Source: Bremia lactucae (Eukaryota; Oomycota; Peronosporomycetes; Peronosporales; Peronosporaceae). From it: a DNA stretch of 64,000 bases. This document shows, piece by piece, positions 50,319 to 58,923 of the stretch (position 1 is the stretch's first letter; each line of letters begins with the position of its first letter). The translations under genes and the position numbers were made by a program. The stretch spans positions 4,396,557 to 4,460,556 of the forward strand of contig NC_090611.1 of assembly GCF_004359215.1 (NCBI RefSeq), read 5' to 3'. A model generated the notes under the pieces. The model had not been told where the DNA came from, did no database searches, and worked only from the letters and a program-made list of their open reading frames with translations.

Positions 50319-51653
50319 CTAAATGCTCAGCAAATCAACACGTGGCAACGTCTCGTGCTCACTCTCCTCCTTCCCAGCACTTGTCAAATGCGTCGTCGGA
50401 TCAAACGGATCAAACGCACGAGGTTTCGACTGCACGACCACGTCCGTGAAATCCATCAAATCGATTTCATTCTTCTCAGGTCCTTCGTCGACCGATGGCA
50501 ACGGTTCTTTCCTCAACAACGACGCCGTTTGTCCAACCTCGCTTTCAGGCTCCGGAGAACTCGACTTCTTCCTCGCACCACCCGTCCGATCGTGTAGCAA
50601 CGCCGTGCATCCTTGCGATTCCGGCGACACTTGAGCAAACGTCTGTTCGGAACGCGTTCCATGTCCACTTTCACGATCAATCAAGGGTTTTTCCCACTGC
50701 GTATTGCCCGTTTGTTCATGTCGAAAGTACACGGCACTGCGCGAGCGCGAGTAGACTGGATACCATCCTGGTTCAAGCACAAAGTTCGTTTCACCAATGT
50801 CGCGCCATGCACTGCCGTCAATAAACAGCTCGTACGTCTTGTCACTATCCACGAGCGTCACAACCACGTCCAATTCATGATGATCTTCTAAATCGTAGTC
50901 AAATTCCCATCGATCCGCATGAATATCCTCAAACCGCACGCGCTCGAGTTCACGACAGTCAAGCACAACGACAAACTCGCCTTTTTCCAAATCCCGAAGC
51001 TCGAGTTTATGAATTCTTCCAGCAACGCCAAACGCAAAAGTCCAGGTGAATAATGTCCCAGGTGGACGGTCATCCCCGTCGCTTAGTAAAACTCCTTGCG
51101 TTTCTGCGACGCGACGAACGTACATGTCACTGCTCCAGACGGAAGCTGCTTGGTGACGATGAGCCACGGGCAGAAATCGTTCTGCGAGCTGATCCCATTG
51201 GACTCCATCGGCCACCAAGTCGTAGACAGCTTCGAGACGCGTTGAATCCACGACGGACAATGTCGCGTCACGGATACTGACTTGAAACGACGTGAGTGTG
51301 TCGTCGCCAACGTGGAAATCATAGTGCCAATTCGTCGCGTACTGGTCCGAGCTAAAGAGACGACGGCCGTCGAGTTTCAAGCGCTTTTTGGACGATAAAC
51401 GACTGTGTTCAAGCATTACGGTGTGCACTTGTTCCGACCCTGCGAGCACAAAGCGCCACGTTACGCGCTTTTTCGACACAGGGACACGTTCGCCAATGTT
51501 CTCAATCTCTTTGGATACACGCAAGACTGAGCTACAAGCACTCCCACTAACGCTGTTTGTCGATGCAGTCGAGTCCATACTGCCACGCATACGGCGGTTC
51601 TTATGGAATGAACCGACGCTGTCGGCGCTACTGTGTCGGCGGCCTTGTGTCAT
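50319..51653 (-). CDS. Two FAIM1-type domains plus a WW domain, 444 aa
   Basis: Residues ~62-156 and ~200-288 are two copies of the Fas-apoptosis-inhibitory-molecule fold: WRFVLAGSEQVHTVMLEHSR, GKR-like SSKKRLKLDGRRLF and YDLVADGVQW in the first; WTFAFGVAGRIHKLELRD, DCRELERVRFEDI and YELFIDGSAW in the second. A WW domain follows (W297, W320, P323; GWYPVYSRSRSAVYF, GNTQWEKP), a module that binds Pro-rich ligands. The tail holds DLMDF (398-402), DPFDP (415-419) and DLLSI at the very end, which look like AP-2 ear and clathrin-box motifs. The start at 51653 is followed by a Ser-rich basic region. FAIM function is poorly known outside animals; a link to endocytosis is inference. Confidence 0.85.
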   Translation of the reverse strand: MTQGRRHSSADSVGSFHKNRRMRGSMDSTASTNSVSGSACSSVLRVSKEIENIGERVPVSKKRVTWRFVLAGSEQVHTVMLEHSRLSSKKRLKLDGRRLFSSDQYATNWHYDFHVGDDTLTSFQVSIRDATLSVVDSTRLEAVYDLVADGVQWDQLAERFLPVAHRHQAASVWSSDMYVRRVAETQGVLLSDGDDRPPGTLFTWTFAFGVAGRIHKLELRDLEKGEFVVVLDCRELERVRFEDIHADRWEFDYDLEDHHELDVVVTLVDSDKTYELFIDGSAWRDIGETNFVLEPGWYPVYSRSRSAVYFRHEQTGNTQWEKPLIDRESGHGTRSEQTFAQVSPESQGCTALLHDRTGGARKKSSSPEPESEVGQTASLLRKEPLPSVDEGPEKNEIDLMDFTDVVVQSKPRAFDPFDPTTHLTSAGKEESEHETLPRVDLLSI

Positions 51654-52037
51654 TGGGCTCGAGTACGATTCTGGAGACCCCCCTTGTTCTTCCCGGGTAA
51701 GATAGATGCGGTTGCGAGGGAGTGGACCAATGAAAGCGTAGGACAGACGGAATTTTGACGAATGAAATACAGAGGAAAGAAGAAATGGTATACGGAAAAA
51801 AAAATGAGGTTTGGCGCTGGACTCTCTCCCTGCGAAACATTTGTTCTGGGCTTACTCGGCTAGGAAAATGGTGTCGGCCTATCGTAGCGGCACCTTTGAT
51901 TTATCAAGGGGAATCTTGGTAGTTCAATGACTCGACCTATGTGCACTCACTTGGCGACTGATACCTACGCAACTTTTATCCAATTCAAATTGTCTATTTC
52001 TAGTATATTGTATCGTTATTCAAAATTTCTCGATCAA
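51654..52037 (-). other. Intergenic region with an initiator-like element for the FAIM-WW gene
   Basis: On the minus strand, TTTCATTCGTCAAAATTCC (51768-51750) resembles the oomycete initiator TCATTY with a downstream ATTYC. It lies about 100 bp before the ATG. No other feature is recognised. Confidence 0.35.
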
Positions 52038-53429
52038 TCAAAGGTTTACATTCGATGCAAATTTCACCGCAGCAACAATACCATTCTTTTCCACTATTTT
52101 TTGGAATTGTGGCCATAAAGCCGCGTTATATCGAATGATAAAATACTTGGTGTACTCAAGCAGCACCACGCGTTTTGGATCAATACTCGAGAGAGTAGCA
52201 ACGGAAGAAGTCATGCGCTTCATCAGCATAAGCGGCGTCATGTCGGTGTCGGCGGCCCAGTTTTTATACAAGACGCTACGTAGGTCTTTCGAGAACGTTT
52301 CTAAATCCGGAAAGAGTGTCATGTCTTTTAAAATCGATGCATACTCAATCTCTTGTCCTTTAGGAATCGTTTTAGAAAAATGCACAAAAACATCGTTTTC
52401 GACTTGAATCTTTTGCAAATATCGAAGCCACTGAATAAATCGGGTAATATCAATCGAATTCGTCGTACCTAGCTCCAACTCGTCATAGACTTTCGATGGA
52501 TGCACCTTCTTCGCCGCCCAGGCTTCAATTTGTGCTTCCCGCTCAATGACTTCAATCAATTCCTTGGCAAATTCTTCCATCCCATTTACACCACTAAACG
52601 TCTTAAATACGGTCTTTAGGTCTTGATCCGGCTTGGTCGTCTTGAGCAACCGCACGATGTTTTCTAGCGCTATGAGATTAATCATTGGATCTCGCGTGGC
52701 CACGTGACGGCGCGCATGACAGTATTCTAACCACGCAGTCACCACACGGCTACCGACAAGATCTGCTTCGTTTTCAACGCGCAGGGTCTTGAAAACAACG
52801 TCGATCGTATCGCCATACCAACTCCACGCCTCCCGCATCGCTGAGCTCGTGGCGACGTTTGTAGCCATGTACGTTTGCATCCAATCTCCCAAGTTTGACA
52901 GACCCGGATATGTTCGAAGCGATCGAAAGAACCCCGCAAGCTGTATGTCGGTAAATTCTCGTTGAAAGAAGGAAAAGAAAGTGCTGCTTGCGGCCAAGAG
53001 CTCGTCGTGAGACTTGCACGGTTGAAACATGTGCTTGTCTACGTAAAGAAGCCACTGGTAGAGATTGATTTTTTTGTGCAACTTTTTCGTAAGGCGCGAA
53101 ATGAAAATTCCCATGGCATAAAACATAAATCGCGGACTCGCACGGAGTTTCGCGGCCAATTTGTAGACGGCATCGAGCGTTGTGTGCTTAATCGAGTCCA
53201 GAAGGTTTCTTTCTTCAATTGATGTGGCTTGAGAGCCAGTCATGTCATGTGCATCGTTGAATCGAGGGCCTTGGATTGCGAGGTCTTTGTTCGGACTTTT
53301 AGGAAGGAAGGGACGGCTATGTTCGGGGAGGCTTGAGGGGGGTTGAGCGCTATTTTCGCTTGCATTCTTATTAAGCGCGGCATTCGCTGTTGTAAGGAGT
53401 AGGGACAGTAGCAAGAAGTGCAAATTCAT
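52038..53429 (-). CDS. Secreted RxLR-like effector candidate with EER motif and WY-type helical repeats, 463 aa
   Basis: A clear signal peptide (MNLHFLLLSLLLTTANA, cleavage after Ala17) is followed by a low-complexity stretch, RPFL at 39-42 in the RxLR position and an EER motif at 72-74 (SIEERNLLD). The canonical R-x-L-R is not present, as in many downy-mildew effectors. The remaining ~380 residues are helical, with regularly spaced Trp/Tyr-Leu segments (LYQWLLYVDKHMF, NLGDWMQTYMATN, AWSWYGD, AWLEYC, FIQWLRYLQ), consistent with several WY/LWY units. Such proteins are secreted from haustoria and act in the plant cell; the target is unknown. It has no intron and sits at the edge of a transposon nest. 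Confidence 0.8.
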   Translation of the reverse strand: MNLHFLLLSLLLTTANAALNKNASENSAQPPSSLPEHSRPFLPKSPNKDLAIQGPRFNDAHDMTGSQATSIEERNLLDSIKHTTLDAVYKLAAKLRASPRFMFYAMGIFISRLTKKLHKKINLYQWLLYVDKHMFQPCKSHDELLAASSTFFSFFQREFTDIQLAGFFRSLRTYPGLSNLGDWMQTYMATNVATSSAMREAWSWYGDTIDVVFKTLRVENEADLVGSRVVTAWLEYCHARRHVATRDPMINLIALENIVRLLKTTKPDQDLKTVFKTFSGVNGMEEFAKELIEVIEREAQIEAWAAKKVHPSKVYDELELGTTNSIDITRFIQWLRYLQKIQVENDVFVHFSKTIPKGQEIEYASILKDMTLFPDLETFSKDLRSVLYKNWAADTDMTPLMLMKRMTSSVATLSSIDPKRVVLLEYTKYFIIRYNAALWPQFQKIVEKNGIVAAVKFASNVNL

Positions 53430-53678
53430 AGCTGCTTCAAGCAGCGTCTTTGTTCGCGATTAGTGCCAGTAACAAGAAGAATGGACTGCTTCCGAGATGG
53501 ACTGCTCATGTCTGTCACGAATTGGCAACACCATTTTAAGTGTTAATTGCCATCAGTTTTCGCAGACTCGACTGGTCCTCTGGCCATTGTACGAGGTATT
53601 TTTTAATTTAAATTCCAGCAATAAGTGTTACATTCTACAAATAAAATTATCGTTAAGCAGAACAAATTGAAAGGCGCT

Positions 53679-53748
53679 AGTGAGCGCTCACTTTCTGCTA
53701 TTGAGCGCGCACCCTCCTGTACGTCTCTTTGATTGGTCGAAATGGTAC
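53679..53748 (+). repeat. Left terminal inverted repeat of the MULE
   Basis: It pairs with 56213-56293. Conserved blocks are AGTGAGCGCTCACTTT, GCTATTGAG, CTGTACGTCTCTTTGATT and AATGGTA. The outermost 14 bases are themselves palindromic (AGTGAGCGCTCACT). Confidence 0.9.
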
Positions 53749-53939
53749 TATTATAAACTGCGGTTTTATTCGGCGAAAATTTACAGTCTCCCCCGCATTT
53801 TCCATTCATTTACATGTTTTTCCGGCTACATTTTTCCATACCTTTCAAAACTACGAAATACCAGCGTCAACGCTACCGAGCTACCAATCCCGACGTTCCG
53901 GATTGGATCACAACATCCATATTGACGGCGGCTGAGGTG

Positions 53940-56160
53940 CTGTCGGAGATTCTGGTACCAGCACCGATTGCGATGATGTAACAGAAGGTTGCCGGCAGCT
54001 TCTGCTATTGTGACCATCCTGCTGACAACTTCGGCATCTTCTTCATGGTTTCAGTGACTCTTCAACTACTTCAAAATGCGATGATTTGCTTGTTGTGGTC
54101 GTAGAGAGTCTCTTGAGGGAGCCCACAGGCCGACCACGACTGCGGATGTCCACAGCATTAGAGCATTGGCCTCAGAGAGAGTGTCAAGGTTGTAACGGGC
54201 TAAAGTTGCCCTAATGTTACACAGTCCCGTTAAGTGCACTTGGTGAACTTAAGAAGATGGTCAATTGCTGAATTATAGTAATTAGGAACCAGCACTCGGG
54301 TATGGTGCACATTTGTGACCAAACCTTGTGTATGTGATGCACATGGGTGCATTCACATTAGGAGGGATGACGCCTAGCGTCATCCGTTACGCGAGGTATC
54401 TAGAAAGATACGCTCGCAATACATATTAAGTGTTATCTATAGAGATGACATTTTAATTGGTAAAAATAGGTATTTATATTTAATAAGATTAAATATTAAT
54501 CAGTCTGAAATCCACTTCCTACTTGATGAGTTCGCACGAGAAGCCGGATTACCGCTCCTGTGACGACACTTAATCAAAGTACTTAGTGAGTTGATGGAGG
54601 TCGCTAACGCGCACCACAACTACCTCACTACATGCAAATGAAGCAGATTAAACCGCTTCCTCGCTGTGCTAGGGTGTGTGTCTAAGTAGAGTGTGGCCGC
54701 ATTACGACTTGCCCGCCTTCAAAGGTCGTCATGGATAACCCTTCGGCGGTAAACTGGGGTGTCCTCGAGCTCCTCTCGCAGTCGCTTGAGTTTGTCATCA
54801 AGTGATGGCGCTGCTTCTACTGCTGCTGCCGCTACACAAGGAGGTTGAACTAGCCGCCAGTGTTGGTCTAAGTCCTTCAGGGCGAGAGGAGTCACGGCTA
54901 TAGCAGCAAGCTGCCTTTTGCAGGCGAGCCGGCATACTGTGTCAACTGTCAACATCTTAAAGTAGTAGAGTGCCCAAAATGTAGCTTGTCTTGCATGAAA
55001 GCAGCCACAAGTCGGTCCTTGTAGCGCAGCCATGTCTTCTCAAGGAAGATCACTACGTGGTGCAGGAAACTCGTCCGCTATTTCCCGAGATGGCTCTCGT
55101 ACTTGTCTGGTGATGATGAATGCACAAGAAGGTTTTATTGGTGCAAAAAAGTTTCGAAGGCATCAACGCTGTCAATCGGTCCCCATTTCTTTGCCAGAAT
55201 GATCTTTGATAGTTGCCATCGGCAGAGCAGAAAGTTTGCATCCGGGAAGACAGTATTATCAGGGCGAGTTCCCGATCTGTCACAAAAGTTGTTGGTGCGA
55301 CAAAGAATGTTTCAAGCACATGCTTTACCAATTGTATTGCCCACATGTAGTTTTCTTCTCTCTCCGCGGCCATTAAGCAGTATGAGAACGTGGATGTTTG
55401 AGTAGTGCAGGTAACTCCCACAATATGCAGCAGCGGCAAGCCAAACCGATTAGTTTTGTAGGTTGAGCACCTTCGCGGCCGAAAATTTGCTGCATATCTT
55501 GTTGGCGGATAAGGAGACTATAAAGAGTTTTGTATAAGCCGTCTCTCTGAATCAAACTGAGTATAATTTGGCGCATTTTTGCTGCTTTTAAGGCTGTCAA
55601 GTAATTCCTGAAGAGAAGAACGACCGATAAGGATACGCGAGCGCTCTGCCTGCTTGAGATTGTACACGTCGCGAGGTGCAATCGTGACACCCTTCCTTTG
55701 CAGGCTGCTAACTATTCGCATGGGTTTGAGCCCGGCGATAGACAGCTGAATGACCTCTTGTTGCTGTTCTGCATTCATGGCACGATTTCTGGGATGTGCA
55801 GAAGGTTCAACGAAAGGCTCGTGGTTGTGAGCATTAAATTCTACTTCCACTGTCCAGACTGTCTTTTCTAGCGTCTTTTCAATTACCTTTGGCTTGGCGA
55901 TGAGGCAAAAGAAGGCATACCCATTGCTACAAATTGCAGTGACACGCTTACGCTGAACACCAGGTGCCAACTGCTTTGCCTTCCCCGAATATGAGCATTT
56001 CAGAACAGCAGCTTTTAATGTCACCATTTTTCTTATCCCCAACATGTCGCTTTGTTATAAACAAAACAAAGCCCTCGTCCTTCATACACGCGTCTATAGC
56101 TGCGCGAACATCATCGAAGGTGGTAAATACGCGCTCTTTGAATGATTCTATGTAGCTCAT
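53940..56160 (-). pseudogene. MULE transposase remnant (FAR1/WRKY-GCM1 finger, DDE core, zinc knuckle)
   Basis: The N-terminus (56160-55520) has a Cys/His DNA-binding region with KCSYSGKAKQ, AICSNGYAFFC and FNAHNHEPFVEPSAHPRNRA, then EQQQEVIQLSIAGLKPMRIV, the usual start of FAR1-related MULE proteins. The DDE part is broken: PLLHIVGVTCT, FSYCLMAAEREENYMWAIQL and FVTDRELALI (55439-55270) carry one catalytic Asp in TDREL. The C-terminal region beyond the inserted LTR gives RSRGRPVGSLKRL and the CCHC knuckle CRSCQQDGHNSRSC (about 54030-53990). Frameshifts and stops separate the pieces. Confidence 0.85.
54191..54721 (+). repeat. Solo LTR (family C) inserted in the MULE, TSD AAGGT
   Basis: The left end is TGTAACGGGCTAAAG and the right end CGCCTTCA, so it is a TG..CA LTR of 531 bp. 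AAGGT precedes (54186-54190) and follows (54722-54726) it exactly. MULE coding sequence stops at one edge (..VIHDDL) and resumes at the other (DTLSEAN.., in the adjacent frame RSRGRPVGS). The first 31 bp form a hairpin, as in the other LTR families here. Confidence 0.85.
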
Positions 56161-56212
56161 TGCAGAGTTAGGGACGAATTTGTGGACGGGAATCTTAAAG
56201 AGTTCATTATAC

Positions 56213-56293
56213 TACCATTATAACTAATCAAAGAGACGTACAGGGCTCGAAAAGCTAGTGTGTGCACTCAATAGCGAAAAGTGAGCGCTCACT
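56213..56293 (-). repeat. Right terminal inverted repeat of the MULE
   Basis: The reverse complement starts AGTGAGCGCTCACTTTTCGC and contains TATTGAGTGCACAC, CTGTACGTCTCTTTGATTAG and AATGGTA. It is about 10 bp longer than the left repeat through a short internal insertion. Confidence 0.9.
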
Positions 56294-56572
56294 AAATCTT
56301 CTTCTATAATTTTAGCAGCACGTTGCGACATGCTTGAAAACAGAGCTTTTTTTCAGTTCTTCTGGAGCTCCTTTTAAAGCAAGTGTAAGCCTAGATTTTT
56401 CAACATCTAGGCTCCCGAACAAATTCTAAATGGGGGATATGATTAAGCACACGAAGCCAAATGGATCTTTGGATGGTAATATTAAACATAAAAATATTCA
56501 AAGGTAATTATCGCTCTTCCATTACAACTCCCATAGGTCATGGTGACTATTTGCATTCGCGGCCTGTGTGAC

Positions 56573-57077
56573 TGTAACGGGGCACCTATAACTAGTACTG
56601 TTCAGCACTAGTTAATCTTACATTAATTACAGTGTAGGTAGGGTGCCTCGAAACTTCACGAACACAAGATTACAGAGGAGGGTATCTAGGTAGCTAAGGG
56701 TATTAAGCCCCCAAAAGGTAATTCAATGGATGAAGAATTAGGAAAAAGTAAACTGTATTAATATAATAAGTTTCCTAAGTAACGATCTTCTATCTACTAC
56801 TGAACTTAATGTATGAATATCTAAGTAAGTATGGTGCCTCCTTGCGCGCCGCACAATCGTATTTTGAAACGATTGGCGGGGTTGATTTAGACTTAAATCA
56901 ATAGAGCTATGGGTTTATTGCATGAATAATATGAAATTTGGTATTATTGGACATATTTAAGTCCAATTAATAAAGATAATAATTTTGCACTTCTTTATGT
57001 CATTCCTCTCATAGGAAATAATTTTTTTTATTCCTCTTTTGGCAAATAAAACTTATGTAACGGGACACCCCGTTACA
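56573..57077 (-). repeat. Solo family A LTR with a perfect 5-bp target duplication (GTGAC)
   Basis: 505 bp, from TGTAACGGGGCACC to GGGACACCCCGTTACA, flanked on both sides by GTGAC (56568-56572 and 57078-57082). It is the best-preserved copy of the family and serves as the reference for those at 2438, 7549 and 14913. It is in reverse orientation to the gypsy elements of the left part of the window. Confidence 0.95.
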
Positions 57078-57559
57078 GTGACGCCGTCCGTAAAGTGATT
57101 TATCTATTGACAGCAACTATAAGTACCTATTACTCACAATGGAAACAAACGCTTCAAGAATAGCGTGGGTGTAACGGTGCAGTGCCGACTTGTACTGCTT
57201 CAGTACAAGTCCACTTCGCACTGCTTCAGTGCGAGCGGTGCTCACGTCCCTTCACGTACACTAGTACGTGCAGAGGAAGACTCTCTAAGAATACTTGCTT
57301 AAAGAGGGTTAATTAAAAAGCCGTATTAATATAATTAAGTTTCAGTTTCTATCTATTTACTACTAACTCAATTATATACTAATACAAAATATGTAATAAA
57401 AGTCTTATCTGTCTCTCTCTTTGCGCGCGTCCAGCGCTGACTGGACCGCGGAGCAAGTAGATATAATGGCCTTTATCTACCAATGGATAAGCATTTCGAA
57501 TACTACTACGTAAAGCAAGATTCTCCAAATATTATCTACCTCTTAGATAATATATTAAT

Positions 57560-57645
57560 GGAAGTGTAATTTTCACCCCATGCAAAAATAAATTTCCGTC
57601 GCTGCAACTTGATTTTTATAAGCCAATCAGAAGAATTTTGAATTG
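57560..57645 (+). repeat. Left terminal inverted repeat of the kinase-carrying element
   Basis: It pairs with 58788-58872 over about 75 well-matched positions with small indels. Confidence 0.88.
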
Positions 57646-57686
57646 CGCATATTAGGCGGAAAAAAACAAATAGGCAAAGTTGGACA

Positions 57687-58772
57687 GTGAAATTCCATAT
57701 CCGCGTGACAATTGCAGGTGCCTCGCGTGATCCCAACCGATCAAATGCCATGTTTATAACTCCGACAATTCACAAGGTTGCCGTGTACACGCGTTCGAGC
57801 ATTGAGTGTGATATATGGGTCAAGATGGTCAAGCAAGCCGTACAGAATGCTCGCAATCAGCAACTCAACGAAAGCTTCAGTAACACATCTAATGGGCCCC
57901 ACAAGGTCGCGTGCATGGCATCCAAAAAGCAAATTGAAGTTGACAGTTCTGCATTTTAACTGTCAGACGCCGAACGGAAGGCACCAAAGATGGATGGGGC
58001 GTTTCAGTTCTCGACTTTGAAGCGTGTGCTTTCTTTTTTTCGATCCAGCATTTTCACGTAAATCGAGTTCTTGAAAAGGGTACATTTGGTACAGGGGTTT
58101 TGACTGAGCGCAAAATTACGAGCGAATTTCCAGCGTGAAAATATTGGAGAAAAGTTCAATGTTGAATTACGAAAAGCTGCACTCGAAGACGAAAATGCGG
58201 ATTTTGCGTGACGTGCATCATCCTTTTGTGGCACCGTTGCGGTTTTCGTTAAAAAGCCAGTCTCGTGTGTATTTATAGCATGCAATTTTGCTCTAGGACA
58301 GTCTTTACACGCATATGAATCGCGCTTTTCGAATAATAAAGAGCATTGTGTGAAAATCGCGCTTAATTTAAAGCGCTTCAAGTTTTGCGCTGCTCAGATC
58401 GTACTTGCACTGTCTCATTTGCATGCGTACGACATTATTTATCGTGACCTGAAGCCCGATAGCATAATAATTGATATCGATAGAAATATGGCGCTTGTGG
58501 ATTTCGGTCTTTCAAAGTTTATTGTGAATCAATTGTCGAGCGCTCGCACGATGGCAAACTCTCCTGCGTAATACAGCCCCGAACTTCTGAAACCCAAGCG
58601 CTCACGTGACTATGGCAAGGCTGTGGATTGGTGGTGTCTAGGCTACCTTTTGTACGAAAGGCTGCTTGCAAAGCGACCAGTTCATCACGTCAAAATTGAG
58701 TGTGATTTCAGGGAATGTTTTGTGATTTATATTGAGTGGCAGGACCCCCAGGCTTATTTACAATTCAAAATG
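57687..58772 (+). pseudogene. PH-domain AGC-type protein kinase pseudogene captured in a transposon
   Basis: The first part (57687-57959) ends like a PH domain, KVAVYTRSSIECDIWVKMVK, with the C-terminal helix Trp. Later frames give a damaged glycine loop (VLEKGTFGTGVLTERK, about 58065), KILEKSSMLNYEKLHSKTK, RILRDVHHPFVAPLRF, then an open stretch with IVLALSHLHAYDIIYRDLKP (catalytic Asp kept, following Asn replaced by Ser), ALVDFGLSK (DFG kept), a TAA inside the Pro-Glu motif, and YGKAVDWWCLGYLLYE. Several frameshifts and stops make it dead. The YRDLKP and DFGLSK wording places it in the AGC group (PKA/PKB/PKC relatives). The C-lobe is cut off by the right TIR. Confidence 0.87.
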
Positions 58773-58787
58773 TAGGATATTGGACTA

Positions 58788-58872
58788 CAATTCATAATGC
58801 TTCTGATTGGCTAATAAAAATTAAGTTGGCAGCGACGGTAATTTATTTTGCATGGGGTGGAAATACCTATGT
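58788..58872 (-). repeat. Right terminal inverted repeat of the kinase-carrying element
   Basis: The inverted complement matches 57560-57645. Just inside it, CAATTCAAAATG and CAATTCATAATG form a short imperfect direct repeat (58761-58772 and 58788-58799). Confidence 0.88.
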
Positions 58873-58923
58873 TTATTAACAACCTTTAAGTGTTGATTTC
58901 ATGTAACGATACACCCCGTTACA

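Larger units (their letters stand above)
53679..56293 (-). mobile_element. MULE (Mutator-like) DNA transposon with about 70-80 bp terminal inverted repeats
   Basis: The left end reads AGTGAGCGCTCACTTTCTGC and continues TATTGAGCGCGCACC..CTGTACGTCTCTTTGATTGG. The right end (56213-56293) is its inverted complement with a few differences. Transposase remnants lie between them on the minus strand. A solo LTR (54191-54721) has inserted into it. The flanking 9-mers (AAAGGCGCT and AAATCTTCT) do not form a convincing target duplication. Confidence 0.88.
57559..58873 (+). mobile_element. 1.3-kb TIR DNA transposon carrying a dead PH-AGC kinase gene (Pack-type)
   Basis: Inverted repeats of about 85 bp bound the element: left CACCCCATGCAAAAATAAAT, right (inverted) CACCCCATGCAAAATAAATT. 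Both continue with CCGTCGCTGC, an AACTT(G/A)ATTTTTAT motif, AGCCAATCAGAAG and ATTTTGAATTG or ATTATGAATTG. The element has no transposase. Instead it contains fragments of a host-type protein kinase gene. The hexamer TATTAA occurs at both junctions (57553-57558, 58874-58879), but the site is A/T-rich and the exact target duplication cannot be settled. Confidence 0.85.
57170..58923 (-). repeat. Family B solo LTR split by a TIR transposon
   Basis: The LTR runs from TGTAACGGTGCAGTGCC to ..GATACACCCCGTTACA. Flanking pentamers are GTGGG (57165-57169) and GTAGG (58924-58928), a target duplication with one mismatch. It carries the same paired hairpins as the copy at 15201 (57188-57210 and 57212-57237). 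Its sequence is interrupted from 57559 to 58873 by another element; without it the LTR would be about 440 bp, like the other copy. Confidence 0.9.

Noticed and set aside
53670..56302. A 9-bp target duplication of the MULE
   Set aside because: The flanking 9-mers agree at only about five positions, no better than a weak match.
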